Positions 9,979-24,900 of a DNA stretch of 64,000 bases are shown in pieces. The position numbers were made by a program, and so were the translations under genes. This stretch comes from Lutraria lutraria (lineage: Eukaryota; Mollusca; Bivalvia; Venerida; Mactridae): the NCBI GenBank assembly GCA_964023205.1, contig OZ026844.1, forward strand, positions 7,519,340-7,583,339, given 5' to 3'. Numbering within the stretch: the stretch's first letter is position 1; each line of letters begins with the position of its first letter. Below the pieces are notes generated by a model. That model was not told where the DNA came from and made no database searches. It saw only the letters and a list, made by a program, of their open reading frames with translations.

Positions 9979-12900
9979 ATGAACAAGACGAACATGCATG
10001 AAGAAAGAGAAACGCGCGCGTGGAACTTTTCCACATTAAACGAACTGCACGTCACAGTGAACTCTCTGCTTCGTCAAGCGATGTTGAACGAGCGCTACAA
10101 AAGGTGGAAAAAGGTAAGTCCTTTCTTGCACACATAAATAAATAAAACCTTTATATCATGATATGTCAAACCTAAAAATTGCTATTTTGCAAAAATTTAA
10201 CTTTTTTACATTTAAATATCAAAGTCAACACCTACTGGGTTGGACCCTCTAAAAACATAAATATCACGTGAATTGTTTTTATAAGGGCAAGTGTCTGTTT
10301 AAATTAGTGTCTTCTGAAGTTAGTGTTAACATGTCAACATAGGATGATGTATTGTCATTCAAACTTCAATGTTAATAGTAATCTTTATTCGTATAAAAAC
10401 GAGACACAGAGAGAATGAATTATTACTAAATGTATTCGTTTCTCGTGTCTATAGTGTTCTACAGAAATTAACGCCAGTATTTTTACGTATACAGTAAAAC
10501 CTGTGAACAAAGGCCATCCCTGGGAAAGACAATATGTGGCCTTTATTGACAAGTGGCCTTTATTCGGAGGTATAAGATTTTAAATAATCAATGACAGTTT
10601 TCAAAGGATGGTCTTTCTTCACAGGGTGACCTTTATTCGGAGTTGGTCGCTGACACAGGTTTGACTGTATTGATTAATCAATTGCTTAATATAGGCTTAC
10701 AATACAGTCATACACACTTAATTAACATAACACACTAGGTTCCAATTAACATGCTCGGACTTATTAGGGGTCTTTTACTCGGGTGCACGCCTGGAGTTAT
10801 AACCGGAAAAGTCATTGAAAAATAAAAACCGGAATATATTGCGACAATATACGCCAGTTAATTAGCTATCCTCGTATAGATATATAGTATTGGTCAGTAG
10901 TCCTTTTTACTGTCAAATTTGCGACAAGGTTTCCTTCCATAAACCGTCAAAATATTTGTTTAAAATTTTCTACTCAGTAAACATTCCTAAGCAATCTAGG
11001 TATCTTACATTAAACATGATTTTATCAGCATTTGTCTCTCAAATACAACGTAAAATTTTACTTTCATGTATATTACGTTCGTCAAACTTCAAATTTAAGA
11101 CGATTAAGGTCTGAATAGAATTGAATAAATATCTAAACTTATTATGAACTTTGATGTAACAAAATCAAATCTCGGCCCAAAGTGAAATCCAATAAAAATG
11201 ATTGATATACGAATGTACACAATATAAATCCAGTCACTACCCGACCGAGAGATTTGAAGTTTTATTTTATTGTAAAAATTATCAGAAACCAGACGTATGT
11301 AAGAAATGTCAATTTTTTTTATTTGATTAAATATTCGACTTTAATGTGTTTTTTTATTGATGAATAATCGAATTAAATTTTAACTTTTTTTGTGCCACTC
11401 AGAAATCGATGTGCATTTTAATTGAGCAAAATGGTTGAAATTAAGAAAACGTTTGAAAAGAATGATCTTGAATTATTTAACGTGCATTATACAAAATGTT
11501 ACGTGATCCTAAACCGGCAGTTATCTGTATTGCACTCTAATTTTAAATTGATTTGTTTGTACATTTAAGCATGCACGTTATCTGAATGTTTAAACATATG
11601 TTTGGTCATAGTCTCGATGTAATAGAACGTATATTAAGACGTCTCGCGGTATTAGTACGTCTATATGTATACATGTATATTCATGTACAAATTATATAAA
11701 ATATTATGTATGAAATATCTACGTACAGTGCAACATTCCCAAAGCAACATCTTTATGGGGTATCAAAATTATGTTGTTGTTGAGATGTTGTTTCTCAAGA
11801 GATGGTAACATCGTACGGTGGGAAACACCAAGCTGTATTTGAGGGGAGGTTGTCGCACAAGAGAGGACCGCTCTGGAGAGGTTGTACTGTAGGTATTTAT
11901 TTCTGAACAGCGTGTGTACCATGGCCTCAGTGGTATAAATGTACATTATCCACAACTGTCGAATACCCACAGCTGATTGAATATGTGTTACACAAAGATA
12001 TCATTCTTTTGGAAGGCAAGAAACATAATTCCTTTCTAGCCGCTGCCCAAGCATAGTTTATCAATGCTACCTCAAAACTCTACGATTTAATGAAAATTAA
12101 CAAAAGTGCTTGTCATTAAAGGGGATTAAGTTATTGTTTAGACATTGTTCATTTCACCTTCAAATTAGCAAGCACGCTCTGCTCGTGTTTAACCAGGCAT
12201 CAATACTAGCGCCTGTTGCGTATTATTTTTACCAGTATTTAAGCACGTTAGAAGAAATGCCAATACGCGCCACAAATTTCGTCCATTGCGAGATTTGAAC
12301 TTTTGAACTTCGGATTAGGTGTCTTGTGCTGCAACTGCCCTGTCTGATCTGAACATGATTAATGCATTCAGTTGTATTAATCACCTAAAACTTTCCCCTT
12401 GAACCTGTGCTATAACACAAACTAACTTTCGTGCATTTTTTGCAGAATTCCTATTCTTAAATTATCATGCCTGAGAATAATAATAACCTTAGTCCGTAGC
12501 GTAGATTACGAACATGTCATGAACATTTGAACGTTTGAGAATTGTTTGATTTAAAAAAAACATTTATATAAAAGAACCGCTTGTCATTAATATTTTACTA
12601 GCTGAGTACATGTACAATATCATATCAGGTGAATCAGTGATATGAGATCTTCTTTATATATTGGTGTAACTGTAATGTATTCCTTCACTTGTATTTGCTA
12701 TTGTAATGTGTTCACTTGTGTTTGCCATTGTAATGTGTTCACTTGTGTTTGCCATTGTAATGTGTTCACTCGTATTTGCTATTGTAATGTGTTCACTTGT
12801 ATTTGCTATTGTAATGTGTTCACATGTGTTTGTCATTGTAATGTGTTCGCTCGTATTTGCTATTGTAATGTGTTCACTCGTATTTGTTATTGTAACGTGT

Positions 12901-15900
12901 TCACTTGAGTTTGCTATTGTAATGTGTTCACTTGTATTTGCTTTTGTAATGTGTTCATTTGTATTTGATATTGTAACGTGTTCACTTGTGTTTGCTATTG
13001 TAATGTGTTCACTTGTATTTGCTATTGTAATGTGTTCACTTGAGTTTGCTATTGTAATGTGTTCACTTGTGTTTGTTATTGTAATGTGTTAACTTGAGTT
13101 TGCTATTGTAATGTGTTCACTTGAGTTTGCTATTGTAATGTGTTCACTTGTTTTTCCTATTGTAATGTGTTCACTCGTATTTTTATTGTAATGTGTTCAC
13201 TTGTATTTGCTATTGTAATGTGTTCACATGTGTTTGCCATTGTAATGTATTCACTCGTATTTGCTATTGTAATGTGTTCACTCGTATTTGCTATTGTAAT
13301 GTGTTCACTCGTATTTGTTAATGTAATGTGTTCACTCGTATTTGCTATTGTAATGTGTTCACTCGTTTTTGCTATTGTAATGTGTTCACCCTGATTTGTT
13401 ATTGTAATGTGTTCACTTGTTTTTGCTATTGTAATGTGTTCACTTGTATTTGCTATTGTAATGTGTTCTCTTGTATTTGCTATTGTAATGTGTTCACTCG
13501 TTTTTGCTATTGTAATGTGTTCACTTGTTTTTGCTATTGTAATGTGTTCACTCGTTTTTGCTATTGTAATGTGTTCACCCTTATTTGTTATTGTAATGTG
13601 TTCACTTGTATTTGCTATTGTAATGGGTTCACTTGTATTTGCTATTGTAATGTGTTCACTTCTGTTTGCTATTGTAATGTGTGTTTACTTGTACTTTTTG
13701 ACTCGTATTTGCTATTGTAGTGTGTTCATTACTGTATCATGCTTATTCATAATAATAATCATATGGTATGATTTTAATTATGTTACATCCCCTTCAGTGA
13801 CCCCGTTGGGCCTCCCTCAGGGCTTTCCCCCTGCTCCCCCCAGGGACTTCGCCCCTGCTCCCCGCCCAGGGACTCCCCCCCCCAGGGACCCCCAGGGACT
13901 CCCGGTAACACCAAGTCAATTCCAATTTTCGTTGGCGTTTCGCATTGTAAAAACAATTTGTTGGGAAAATTTGATAATAATTGACACATCAATTAAATTG
14001 ATATTAATAAATATTTGCAATTTCAGGTTTTATTTTACCTCCCCGCAATCAATACTTGTACCCCCGGGCCATGATATATACACTCCAAATAAATGCGATT
14101 CACACCTCGCCACGGTCAAAGCGTACATCGCAAAATGTAAATGGACAACATAGTACAGAATATAACTTTGTATTCAAAGTAAAATCCAGTATTTACTACT
14201 TCTATTTCTAACATATTCTTAAAAATAAATAAACCTGTGCCAACGGACACCCGTGAATAACGGAAGCCTGTGTACCAAAGACAACAACGCTCTTTAAATG
14301 GCCGTGTATAGTTCAAACATGCCGACCTAGGATAGCGGACATCAAAAACATTTCCCGAATCGCCAGTTTGATTTTGAATGGTGGATCTTAATTAAACAAG
14401 TCTTATGTCTTATTCCAAAGAACATTCACTTGATTTTTCTAGGAAAGACTGTGACGCACCAATTGTTGGCTTAGAACGTTTTTTAGTTAACCGGGGTTAT
14501 AATATAAAAAATATATGATATACGTTTATCAATGTATTCAAATACATGTTTGAAAACCCTTATTTTCAATACTAGTACATCGATAATATTAAGAGCAACG
14601 TCATTTTTATAAATGTAGAGAAGCATACATTTTTACCACAATCCAAATAATATTATTGAAAACATAATAATTACCTCCCTTAGATTTGCTAAAGTTACCT
14701 ATTACAAAATATGTATTATAAGTAACAAGTTTTCATGGCCGGGAGGTTTAAAGTACTTCATACTATTATTTTGCAAGTTGTGTGTTCTGAGTTCAAATCT
14801 CACTGAAGCCACATTTACAATTTAATCAATTTTGCCTGTCTGTGGTCATTTTATTTTTTGTAACTTGTATTTTTGTATACAGAACTGAAATAGGGGTCCG
14901 ATTATGATCTAAGTTGTACATTGTTAACAGGGTATCAGACACATATGACCAGGAATACATTGACCCCTTTCTGTGATATGATCCATAAGATATTTCTTCA
15001 TTATAATATTGCAGAACAATTCATATCGACCGTGAATGTTCGAATTTTAAGGAGACTTCACGAATAGGGATTTCTTTAAAAAAAAGTCAGTACTCCTTTT
15101 AGAAATACAGGTAAATAGGCAGTGTGTATTAAATAAATACTAAATTAAGTGTTTGCACAACAACGATATCAAAAGAAATATTCAATTCAATGTTTCTATA
15201 TTCAGTGCAACCTGTCCCAAGAAGCACCCTTTAGGAGAAGCAAAATTATGCCCGTTATTGAGACGTTTTTGCTCTAGAGAGGTTAAATTAATAGTAAGAC
15301 CATGCAGTGGGAAAACCAAGCTGTTGTTTGAGGGAGGTTGTTGCTCAAGAGAGGGCCACTCTCGAGAGGTTGTACTGTACCACTCAGAATTACTTGGTGT
15401 ATTCAAATGTCTTTTAGATGAGCATTTTGTATGCAGATTTGTTGAGACAGCAGAAATTTCTCTGACCTTAAATGTTCCAAAATGTAGATATATCTACGTG
15501 TGTTCTTAAAAGGCAATACTTTAATGTTGTCCGACTGTTTTGTATTAAATATTTTACTTAAAATATTATCACAGTTTTAGCCCTGATTCGATGATAAATC
15601 GAGCGATAATGTCATAAAATTCGATTTAATCGACTATATAGTAGATTAAAAGTGATTACAGTTTATTTTAGTTTATAAAAGGATTTCAACGTACAGCATT
15701 GATTAAACATTAATACTTAAGTCACATGTAATACTCACTAAGTGGTTTATGTTATGTTTATCTTAAATTGTGGATAAGTTTTCTTTCATTATCTTGAAGA
15801 CTTTTAAAAATACATGCAAACACAAATCTACACCAGGTCGTTTCCATGTTGAAATATTTTATCATTGGCTTTTGTATACCAGGTGTAGGAATGTCTTAAA

Positions 15901-18900
15901 TTGAAGGGTGCTAATCAATTTCAACTTACAACTTAATTCCGACAAAGTTGTTCAGTGTAATATAGCATTTTGCAAATCAAATTGTGATTTATTTCCGTTT
16001 TTTCACATCATGTCAAGAGTGAGTCATAAAAAGCTTAGATAAAACGATGTTAAAAGGTTATGCGAAATGCAGAACAAGTGACACTTGTCGCGCCGTATAG
16101 GGCTTACATCGTACATACATCATCAACGCATACAGCTTACGGTAAACTCTTTACGTGGCTTGACATTGTATAGAGCTTACAATGTCGTAATATCCTCTAT
16201 ACGGTGTAAGCTCTATACGGTGTAAGCTCTATACGGCGTTACAACACTCACTTCCTGATCACTGGAAGACGTTATAGATAAAATGTTAATTCATGGTGCA
16301 CAAATGTAACCAGAGACAAAGATATAATAGTTGAATAACAGGAAACAACACACAAATGACTTTGAAAAGCTCACACAAGGCAACCAAAACATGGAGCTAA
16401 TAAAGCCACAGTGAGTGGTCCTCGAGACAAAAAGACTTTATTATTATTATTTAAAACGACCGTAAACTAATAGAAATGAAGATATATAATCCAATAGAAC
16501 AATAAAAACACGCATATAATTATATGCCCAGAAAAAATAATCAAAGTACTGAAAGTACTCATGGAAACTGAACTTACATAGATTTCCATTGCAATATGAA
16601 ACGGGAACTAGCTTAACAATAGTGTGACGGATGAAGAAAAACGTAGTACGTAGGTCCGCATCAAAATTCATGCGCACCGAGCGTGTGACGGCTAACGAAA
16701 GCTGAACTATCGCTCAGTTTCCAATAAAAAACACGCATACATGTTTGTAATAGGACAATGCCCAACTGGAAAGAAAAAACGAAAACCTCATACCTAACAA
16801 ATTAACATAAACAATCATAAACTGAATCCATAACATCGTTTCTCCCTAATGGACTATGACAATATGTTAACTAATCCACCTTAAAAATGAGTTAATCAAT
16901 TAAATACCGATTATCTTATTTAATTTGGTTGAATACATTTGAATTATTTACTGATTACAATGGGGTATTGAGCCATTTAGCAGAAAACGTCTTGAGGATG
17001 AAAACTACAATATTGACCTTTATAAATCATTAAAAAGGGCCCACTTAAATCTATAAGTACTTTGACTTTTTTATCCGTAGTTCATGTATAGTTTCTAGGA
17101 TGTTAAGTACCGATTGTTTGTTCTGTAATCACAAATGATCATTTGTTATTTAAAGAAGGTCTATCCTCGTAGAACTTCATGAAACAATAAATCCTTTACG
17201 TACATTTACAATTCTATCTAAGATCACATTACAAGTTCAAGTTTATCTATATTATTATATTCTTGATCGTAAATTTATGTATACTAGCACTTGCTTAATC
17301 TTTTATCTTAATTGAAATTTAAAAGTTTTTATAGTATTCTAATGTAAGAGGTAATAAAAAGTCTACAAAATAAATATCCTTTATTTAACCCCTAATCCTC
17401 ACCACAAACCGCCAAACTAAACGGTATTGGCTTCACATGTGTAAATAAACATTCTATTTCGGTCTTTTCTCCAGTTTATTCAATCTCTTGCACTCCATTG
17501 TTATAAAAATGAAAATATTTAGATATTGCATAGATTGATATTTATTGGTGGCTATTTCAGGTAATTGAACTTTATAAAGATTTATTATGGAAGATTGATC
17601 TTCAACGATTTCCTGACGATTACGAGCCACCTTCAAGTTATTCAATGCTTGTAAGTAGTTCCAAAATTACAGTTCACCTTCTCCAGAGGGGACCTCTCTT
17701 GAGCAACAACCTCCCTGCAACAACAGCACGATTTTTTATATACAACAACGGCATACTTTTTGCTACTCCTTGATCCTTGATCTGTAGGACTTTTATGTAA
17801 TAAAGTTAATTGTTAGATAAATGGAATGTAAATAATAATACACATGGTTGTCAATTTTTTCAATTAATTGCATGATATATTTTATTTTGTTTGGAATAGT
17901 GGATAATGCCATTTTTCAACATTTTTTTTGTTATATACAATGGCCGATACACTTAGCAAGTTTTCCAGGAAGGTTTTCTAACCAGTACTAACTTACCCAC
18001 AAGGAACCGGCAATTTCTCCACATGTGGAGGAAAAACGTTTGTCAAATTTTCATGAAAGAGTTTGACCTGCCGCGATCTGGAATCAAACCTGGATTGACG
18101 GATTACAAATCAAGCGCACTAACCACTGGACCACAGTTGATAACTCACCAATGCCATATTAAACGCCTTAATTAAGATAAATTCGCATTATTCATTTTCA
18201 GTATGTCTTTGATAAAGTTTAATCCTTAATATTTTAGCTGTCTTTTTGATACCTTAATTAAAGGACACGATTAAATTCTTCTAATTTCTTATCAATAGTT
18301 CTGAACTTAACAATAAAGTTGTATTTCAGAAATGATGTTACTAGTTATGTTATGTATCACTTTTGTTTCATTTCAGTTGTACGAGCTACATTTCCATCTG
18401 GGCGTGGCTTATCAGCATGTACATAATCACAAGGAAGCGTTAAAACAGTTTTCTAAATCTATCGAAGTTGTCTCTATCACTAAAGTAGGTAACAGCGCTG
18501 AAGAATTCTCATTTGTTCTTTTATTACTTTGAGTTGATTACATATGCATCCAGGCAAAAAGTATTATATTCTGTGTTACTTTGGAAGTTACCAGCATATA
18601 AATTAAGAATAAAATAAGTATTTAAAACACAATGCCCTCTCAGGGTGACCTTGACCTTTCACCTACTGACCTGTAAATGCACAGGTCCTGTAGAGGTTGT
18701 CATGAGGGACCTTCATATGCAGTTTGATGATTGTAGGTGAAAGCGTTTTGAATATATAGGCTTTATATGTTAAACTTTGGTACACACAAACAGACGGACA
18801 AACAGACAGACAAATAGACACACAGACAAAAAGATATTATACTGACAAGCCAAAAACAATGTACCCCGATATATCGATACAGGGGCATAATTATCGCTGT

Positions 18901-21900
18901 TGGAAACTCCAGTGTTACTGGTTAGTTGGCCCATATCCCGTTAAATCATAGTTGATAGAATTTATGTTAAGAATGGGGTTAATGTATCGCATTAAATAGG
19001 AAACTATCACTCTATAAGCTCGGAGAAGCGAGGCAATAAGGAATTATTTCAATTGATATAAAGTACTTAGGCGAGATGTACCTTCGTCTATAGAATGTCA
19101 TAGACGGTAATACCAACTACGAGTATATAAGCTTTTTGTCTTCGATTGCTGGGTAAACTTTGTGGTTATTACCATAGACACTTGTTTAGAAAATATTACC
19201 CCACCCACCACGTATTAATATGCATTGGTAGTCATAAGAGCGAACGTGGTGGGTGGGGTAAAATTTTCTAAACAAGTGTCTGTGGTTATTACGTTTGTAT
19301 TGTCGTAACTTGTTGATTGGAAAATAATAGGATATACAAATCTTCTGGAAACGTCAGCAGATTTTTCTTAGGTTCATAAACTGAATGAAATCATTCATTA
19401 ATATCATACAGAGACAATTTTTCAGTTATATACGGCGGCCGATTTACCTAACAAGTTTTCATGGACTATATTCTAACCAGTTCTGATTTATTCTTCCACA
19501 ATGAACTGGCTACTTCTTCAAGTGTAGAAAAATCGACATTTTTGTCCCATTTTGTGAGAATCGAAACCGGATCGCCGGGTTACAAATCCAGCGCATTAAC
19601 CACTGAACCACGGCTTTAGAAACAATATTAACCTTTTTATGTATTATTTCAGAATGGTTGTCTGGCTGGGTGTTTAACAAACAGTTGTCTAATGACTCCA
19701 ATATACTGTCGACGTTCATTTGCTCAAGCAAAATTAGGTAAAGCATATTTCTAATTATCTCAAGTAGTTTTAACATTTTCGTAAAACTTTAGCTGTGTAG
19801 TAATGGATTTGTGATAGTAAATTTGTGACAATTTCTATTTAAAACATCTAAATTTAACCCAACTGGTACATTTATGTGAGTATTTCAAATGTACTTTATA
19901 ATTGTACAATCACAGACCCGTTACTACTGCATGTGCATGGTGTCGCACAGAACTTTGATTAAAGTACACTTATGTGTCTCAATATAAGATACTTTTCAAT
20001 TGCACCTAAAATTACCTACATAATTATATTACTATATATAAGTTTAAGTTTATATCAAATTTTGACATTTTCAAGTTAAAATGGACTATATCCGAATAAA
20101 AAAAACATAATTATGTGTAATTTCATAAAGATGCTTTAATATAAAATGATTGATGCCTTTTTAAATACATTATTTGAATAACACTTTTTAAAACATTTTT
20201 TTATTCAGGATCCTACAGATTATCATTAAAGGATGCCGAAAAAGCAGTGGTTTTAGACAGTGCATCTTCAGTAAGTATAACTAGAACTAGAGCTTGCGCC
20301 GAAAGAAGGGATTGTGAAGGTTCAGGCCAAAGCCCACCACTGACGGAATTCGAACCAACATCCTCTGGGCTATGAGTCCGACGCTCTATCCATACACCAC
20401 TGCTCCTCTCTTTGTAGAAAGATCTTCTCCATGTTTCATTTTGTCTCCTCTTCTTCCTTCTCCAAAATGGTGTCCACCTCATGGCCACTCACGCTAGCGC
20501 CGTGAAATGTCGCAACGTCGTAATATGTCGCACTTACCGTTAAAACATGTAGCGGCGGTTGCGACATAAAACGGCAACATTACGACATATCACGGCGTTG
20601 CGACAATTAGCGGCGCTACAGCCACTCTGATACCAGAGAAACTATTAATGTTGCGAGAGATTTGAAATTTGTTTCCTGATATTACAGTACAACCTCATTT
20701 AATAACCACTTCAATATCAGGAACATATCTTTACAACGGGCACTTAATAAAATTATTTTATCGCAAAATGCTCATGTTTGCTAAAGAGGTGAATACATTG
20801 TTTATTTTTTACATTCAGTGGCATGTGTGCTGTAGTTAGGTTTATTATGTTTGATATTTAACATGTTCTGCAAACATACGAAGAGTAAATTTTAGTCCAA
20901 CTACCAAGTTTTCTATTTGTTTTTATTTTCCTCTTTCATGTTTTAATTTCAAACAAAACTCAAATCACATACTTCAAGTGTTATCGGTTTCCTATTATAA
21001 TTGAAAAGGATTTAGATGACGTAATGTCTACATTCGTAAAAATAGATTTTACTGTAAATATTCATTGTACAGTATAACCTCTCCAGAGCGACCCTGCAAC
21101 AAAAGCATAATTTCCCCGCTGTACGATTTATCTATTAATTTTTCCTTTCCATGACAACAACCTGTAAACAAAAACATAATTATACTACTCTCAAATGGTG
21201 TTGCTCTGAAGAGGTTGCTCTGTATTATAAAACGATGCATAGATAAAATATATTTTTCATTGAATCAAGGACTTATATACATACATGTATGTATATAAGT
21301 CCTTGGTTGAATGTTTTAAGTCTCATACAAACGAAACTTCAGTCGTTTCTCAGAGTGCACGGTTAAGATCTTGTCTTTCTGTTTTACAGGACGTGTACTG
21401 TATCAGAGCCATGGTACGGAGCACTTTTGACGACGAAATAATGGTACGTATATCGTTTAACCTGTCCACAAAGACCAACCTAAACACAATGTTGCCTTTA
21501 CAGGTTGACTTTATTCAGGGGTCATTTTGTTCTGAATGATAAATGGCGGATTTTTAAAAAAAATGCCTTTATTTGCAGGGTGGTGTTAATACGGAAATGG
21601 CCGCTAACACAGGTTTTGCTGTATTTGAAAATGAAATAATGAATATATTCGCACAACGACCAGTTACTGTTCTAAATATTCAGTCCAGTGATTAATGTAT
21701 CTGTTTGGTATAAGTGTACGCTCGCTCATGTTATGCTAGGTAACTCATTATAAACAAGAATGCGATATCTGCTTTTGTATTATTTTAACAAGAGTGCATG
21801 CCAGGTCACAAATAAGTCTGTCAAAATTCATTTTTCAAAGCGTAAAGGGCCATAATTCAGAAGTGACTGGGTCGATTAGGCTGGTTATCGAACTTTACCG

Positions 21901-24900
21901 AGATCTCATGGCCATAAACATTTCCATCCATAAAGTTTGGTGAGGATCCGAATAAAACTGTTTGAATTAGAGAGGGGTCACCGTTGTGGACGATGCCCTC
22001 CAGCCTGCCCGTCATGTGTGTCCCCATAATACGACCCGTTCCCTCAATACGACCCGTTTTTTGTCAAACGGGCGTATAAAAAGAAATCACAAACCTGTCA
22101 GTTATTCAAGATGACTTCTTTTTAATTTGAAGTTTGTTCACCTCGTTCTTGAGATTGACTTCAGACGAATCAATATTTTGTGTTTACAAATATGAAAATA
22201 AATATAGATTGTTCATGTTATATAATTATATATATATTATTTATCTATTTCAGGGTTTAAAGGATTTAGAGACCGCTTTACAAATAGATTCGGAGCACGT
22301 TTGCGCTTTGATGTTAAAGGCTTCTTTTACTAAACCACTGGTACGTGTTATAAATATCATCATTTATACAGTTTAAGCTAAATCATATTGACTATGTTCA
22401 TTTACATACTACATGCAATGTGGTAGATTCTACTAAATGCGTTTACATTCATGAATTCATGAGTAGTTGAAATTTCTATTTTTTTTGGAAACTATGGAAA
22501 CAGTTCAGTTTTTCATAGTTACGTTATATATTAAATTTTAGTCGTATCTTAATTATAATTGTTAATTTGGGTTATGTACGCCAGATGTGTTTTTCTATAT
22601 TTTATGCAAATAACCCCATGTGTATATATATATTTATATACAATAACTATATATTATCACTATAAGATAATTGGTTTATCATTATTTGCGTACTATTTAA
22701 ATCTTATATTATAATCAATAAACTTTTATGATGTGTTTTTAATTCGTAAATCGTGCGGAAGACAATAAATGTTAACAAAATTAGTAATGAACTAATAAGA
22801 AAATTTTGAAGAATTTAAAATGTCCAACATGAAACAAATTTGTATATCCATGTAAAATGTATGGCCTCGTCGCCTCGTCGCGTAAGGGTGGTGTAATGGG
22901 GTTTCAATTAATCAAAGCCAATTACACAGAATTAAGACGTCAACGATAATATAGCAGACAAATACAGGTCCGGTAAAAAATCCCACTCAATTTACCAGTT
23001 CATCATGTCGGGTGTTTCCATGTTGTCCTCGCACATGTCCAGGGCAAGGAACTATGTATCGTTATGTCTGTAACTAATGCTATCTAACGACTGTCAAACT
23101 GTGTGTAAGTCGCACTAAGGCATATCTGTACAAAAAAGTTCCAATCACGGGATTCTCGAAACATCTCGTGCGCTACGCGTTCTCGGAATTCACGTGAATT
23201 CTCTGACCTGGTCTTTCGTACACATATATACGCACTCGGTCAATATCATATACTGAACTTCCACGTGAATGAAATACTGCCCTACTTGAATCATGGCACG
23301 AGAATTCCGTGAAATACTACTATTTGATTGCAAATTGTCATAATTGTAATAATTTAGTTATTTGTATAGTTTTCTGCTTTGAACACGGAAGTATAATAGA
23401 TTTTGTTTTTACTTATCTATATGTTTATCTTTTATTCATTTATATATTATTTACATTACTCGCCGTTTACGCCATCTTCCTCGTAATTTCTTCAAATCTG
23501 CCATCTTTCATACATACATAAGGAGACAGTATATAAGCATAAACAACATTTAGCGCTCGGTTTCGCCGCGTACAAGAAGTGTTGTTTGTCATCGTGATAC
23601 ATGTCTTCTTACGTCGGTTTGACGAGGCTTTTAAAAAGAAATTGTATTGTATCTTTTACATTGATGTGATTATATGCATGAATCAATATTTGTGATGCTA
23701 AACTCACAGGTAACAGACGATAATGAACAATATGGATTTTACGGGAAGGTACAAACACATTTTAAGTTCAACAGACATGTTCCCTTCTAACCAGAGTTTA
23801 TATCCTGCTTACATAAAAAACAAGACTAAATTCATTTTGTATTGATCTAATTATGTTTTTTATAACAATAACTGAGACATTGTAAGTATGGATTCAAGGC
23901 GAACAAACGCACACGTTGGTCTGTGGTTACACAAACAAGTTTGGGGTGCAATCTTAAAGGTACGGTGGCACAGAGATTACATGTGTGCCACTTTTATTTT
24001 TAAGTTGTGGCCAAAATAAAGTTTGAACAAATCTCACACATGTCACGTCTGTGTCACCGAATAAAGTTCTACAGTAAGCTCCATTCGGCCGTTTTCAAGT
24101 TTTATTTTCAAATTAACGTACATGTATATCAAGCCCGGATTCTGGGACAAGCCCTTGACCTTGTCTGTGTAACATCAGTCGTGTGATAAAAGGTTGGATG
24201 ATGCATGAGCAGTTCCTCATTTGAGGGGAAGTATTTGCAAAGAATGTATGCATGTTTATTTTCAAAGAGACCAAGGCATTTGTTCTATGTGGTCCACAAT
24301 TATTCGTGTCTACTAATAGGTTTAGCACTCCAAATTATTGTTAAATTTCCTTCCAACAAGATTGCTTACAATTCTACGTCTTTTAATTATTTGTGATGAA
24401 GCAATACCTTTTTCATTTTCGTATTTGCTGAATGCGTAACCGAAAAGCATGACTTTGGAACTTCTATAACAAAGTGATGATACATAGATTATAGTGTTGT
24501 TGCTTTTGAATTCCTTTCAATTTATAAATGTTTCCAAGTGTATATTTGATTCATATCGAATGATGAATTATCGATCGGCTATGTGACTTGATCAAATAAT
24601 TGTTGTTGTTTTAAAATCACACACAGTTTCCAGGTGACACCAAACAACAAAAAGCTTATGAAAAAATAAAAGCGAAGGTAATATGAAGTATATTTTACAA
24701 CAAACATTTAGTTGTCCTCTAGAGGTAGACTGGCACTTTGAGGTTATTTATTTCTTCTTGAATATTTTATTATATCTCTTTCTGTATGCATGTATGTATC
24801 TTATTTAGTCTCACTGCATGGGTGTTAGGTATGGTATTAAGTCGAGATTATTAACATTACAATATTGACATATAAACCAAACTTTTGTAGTAAGATTATT

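Noticed and set aside
12642..14153. Frames of 84 to 248 codons with MCSLVFAIV repeats
   Set aside because: Generated by the 27-bp minisatellite inside TPR-gene intron 1; no splice-bounded exon or conserved domain.
15153..15509. 118-codon plus-strand frame
   Set aside because: Most of it is a family B MITE-like element with recognisable termini.
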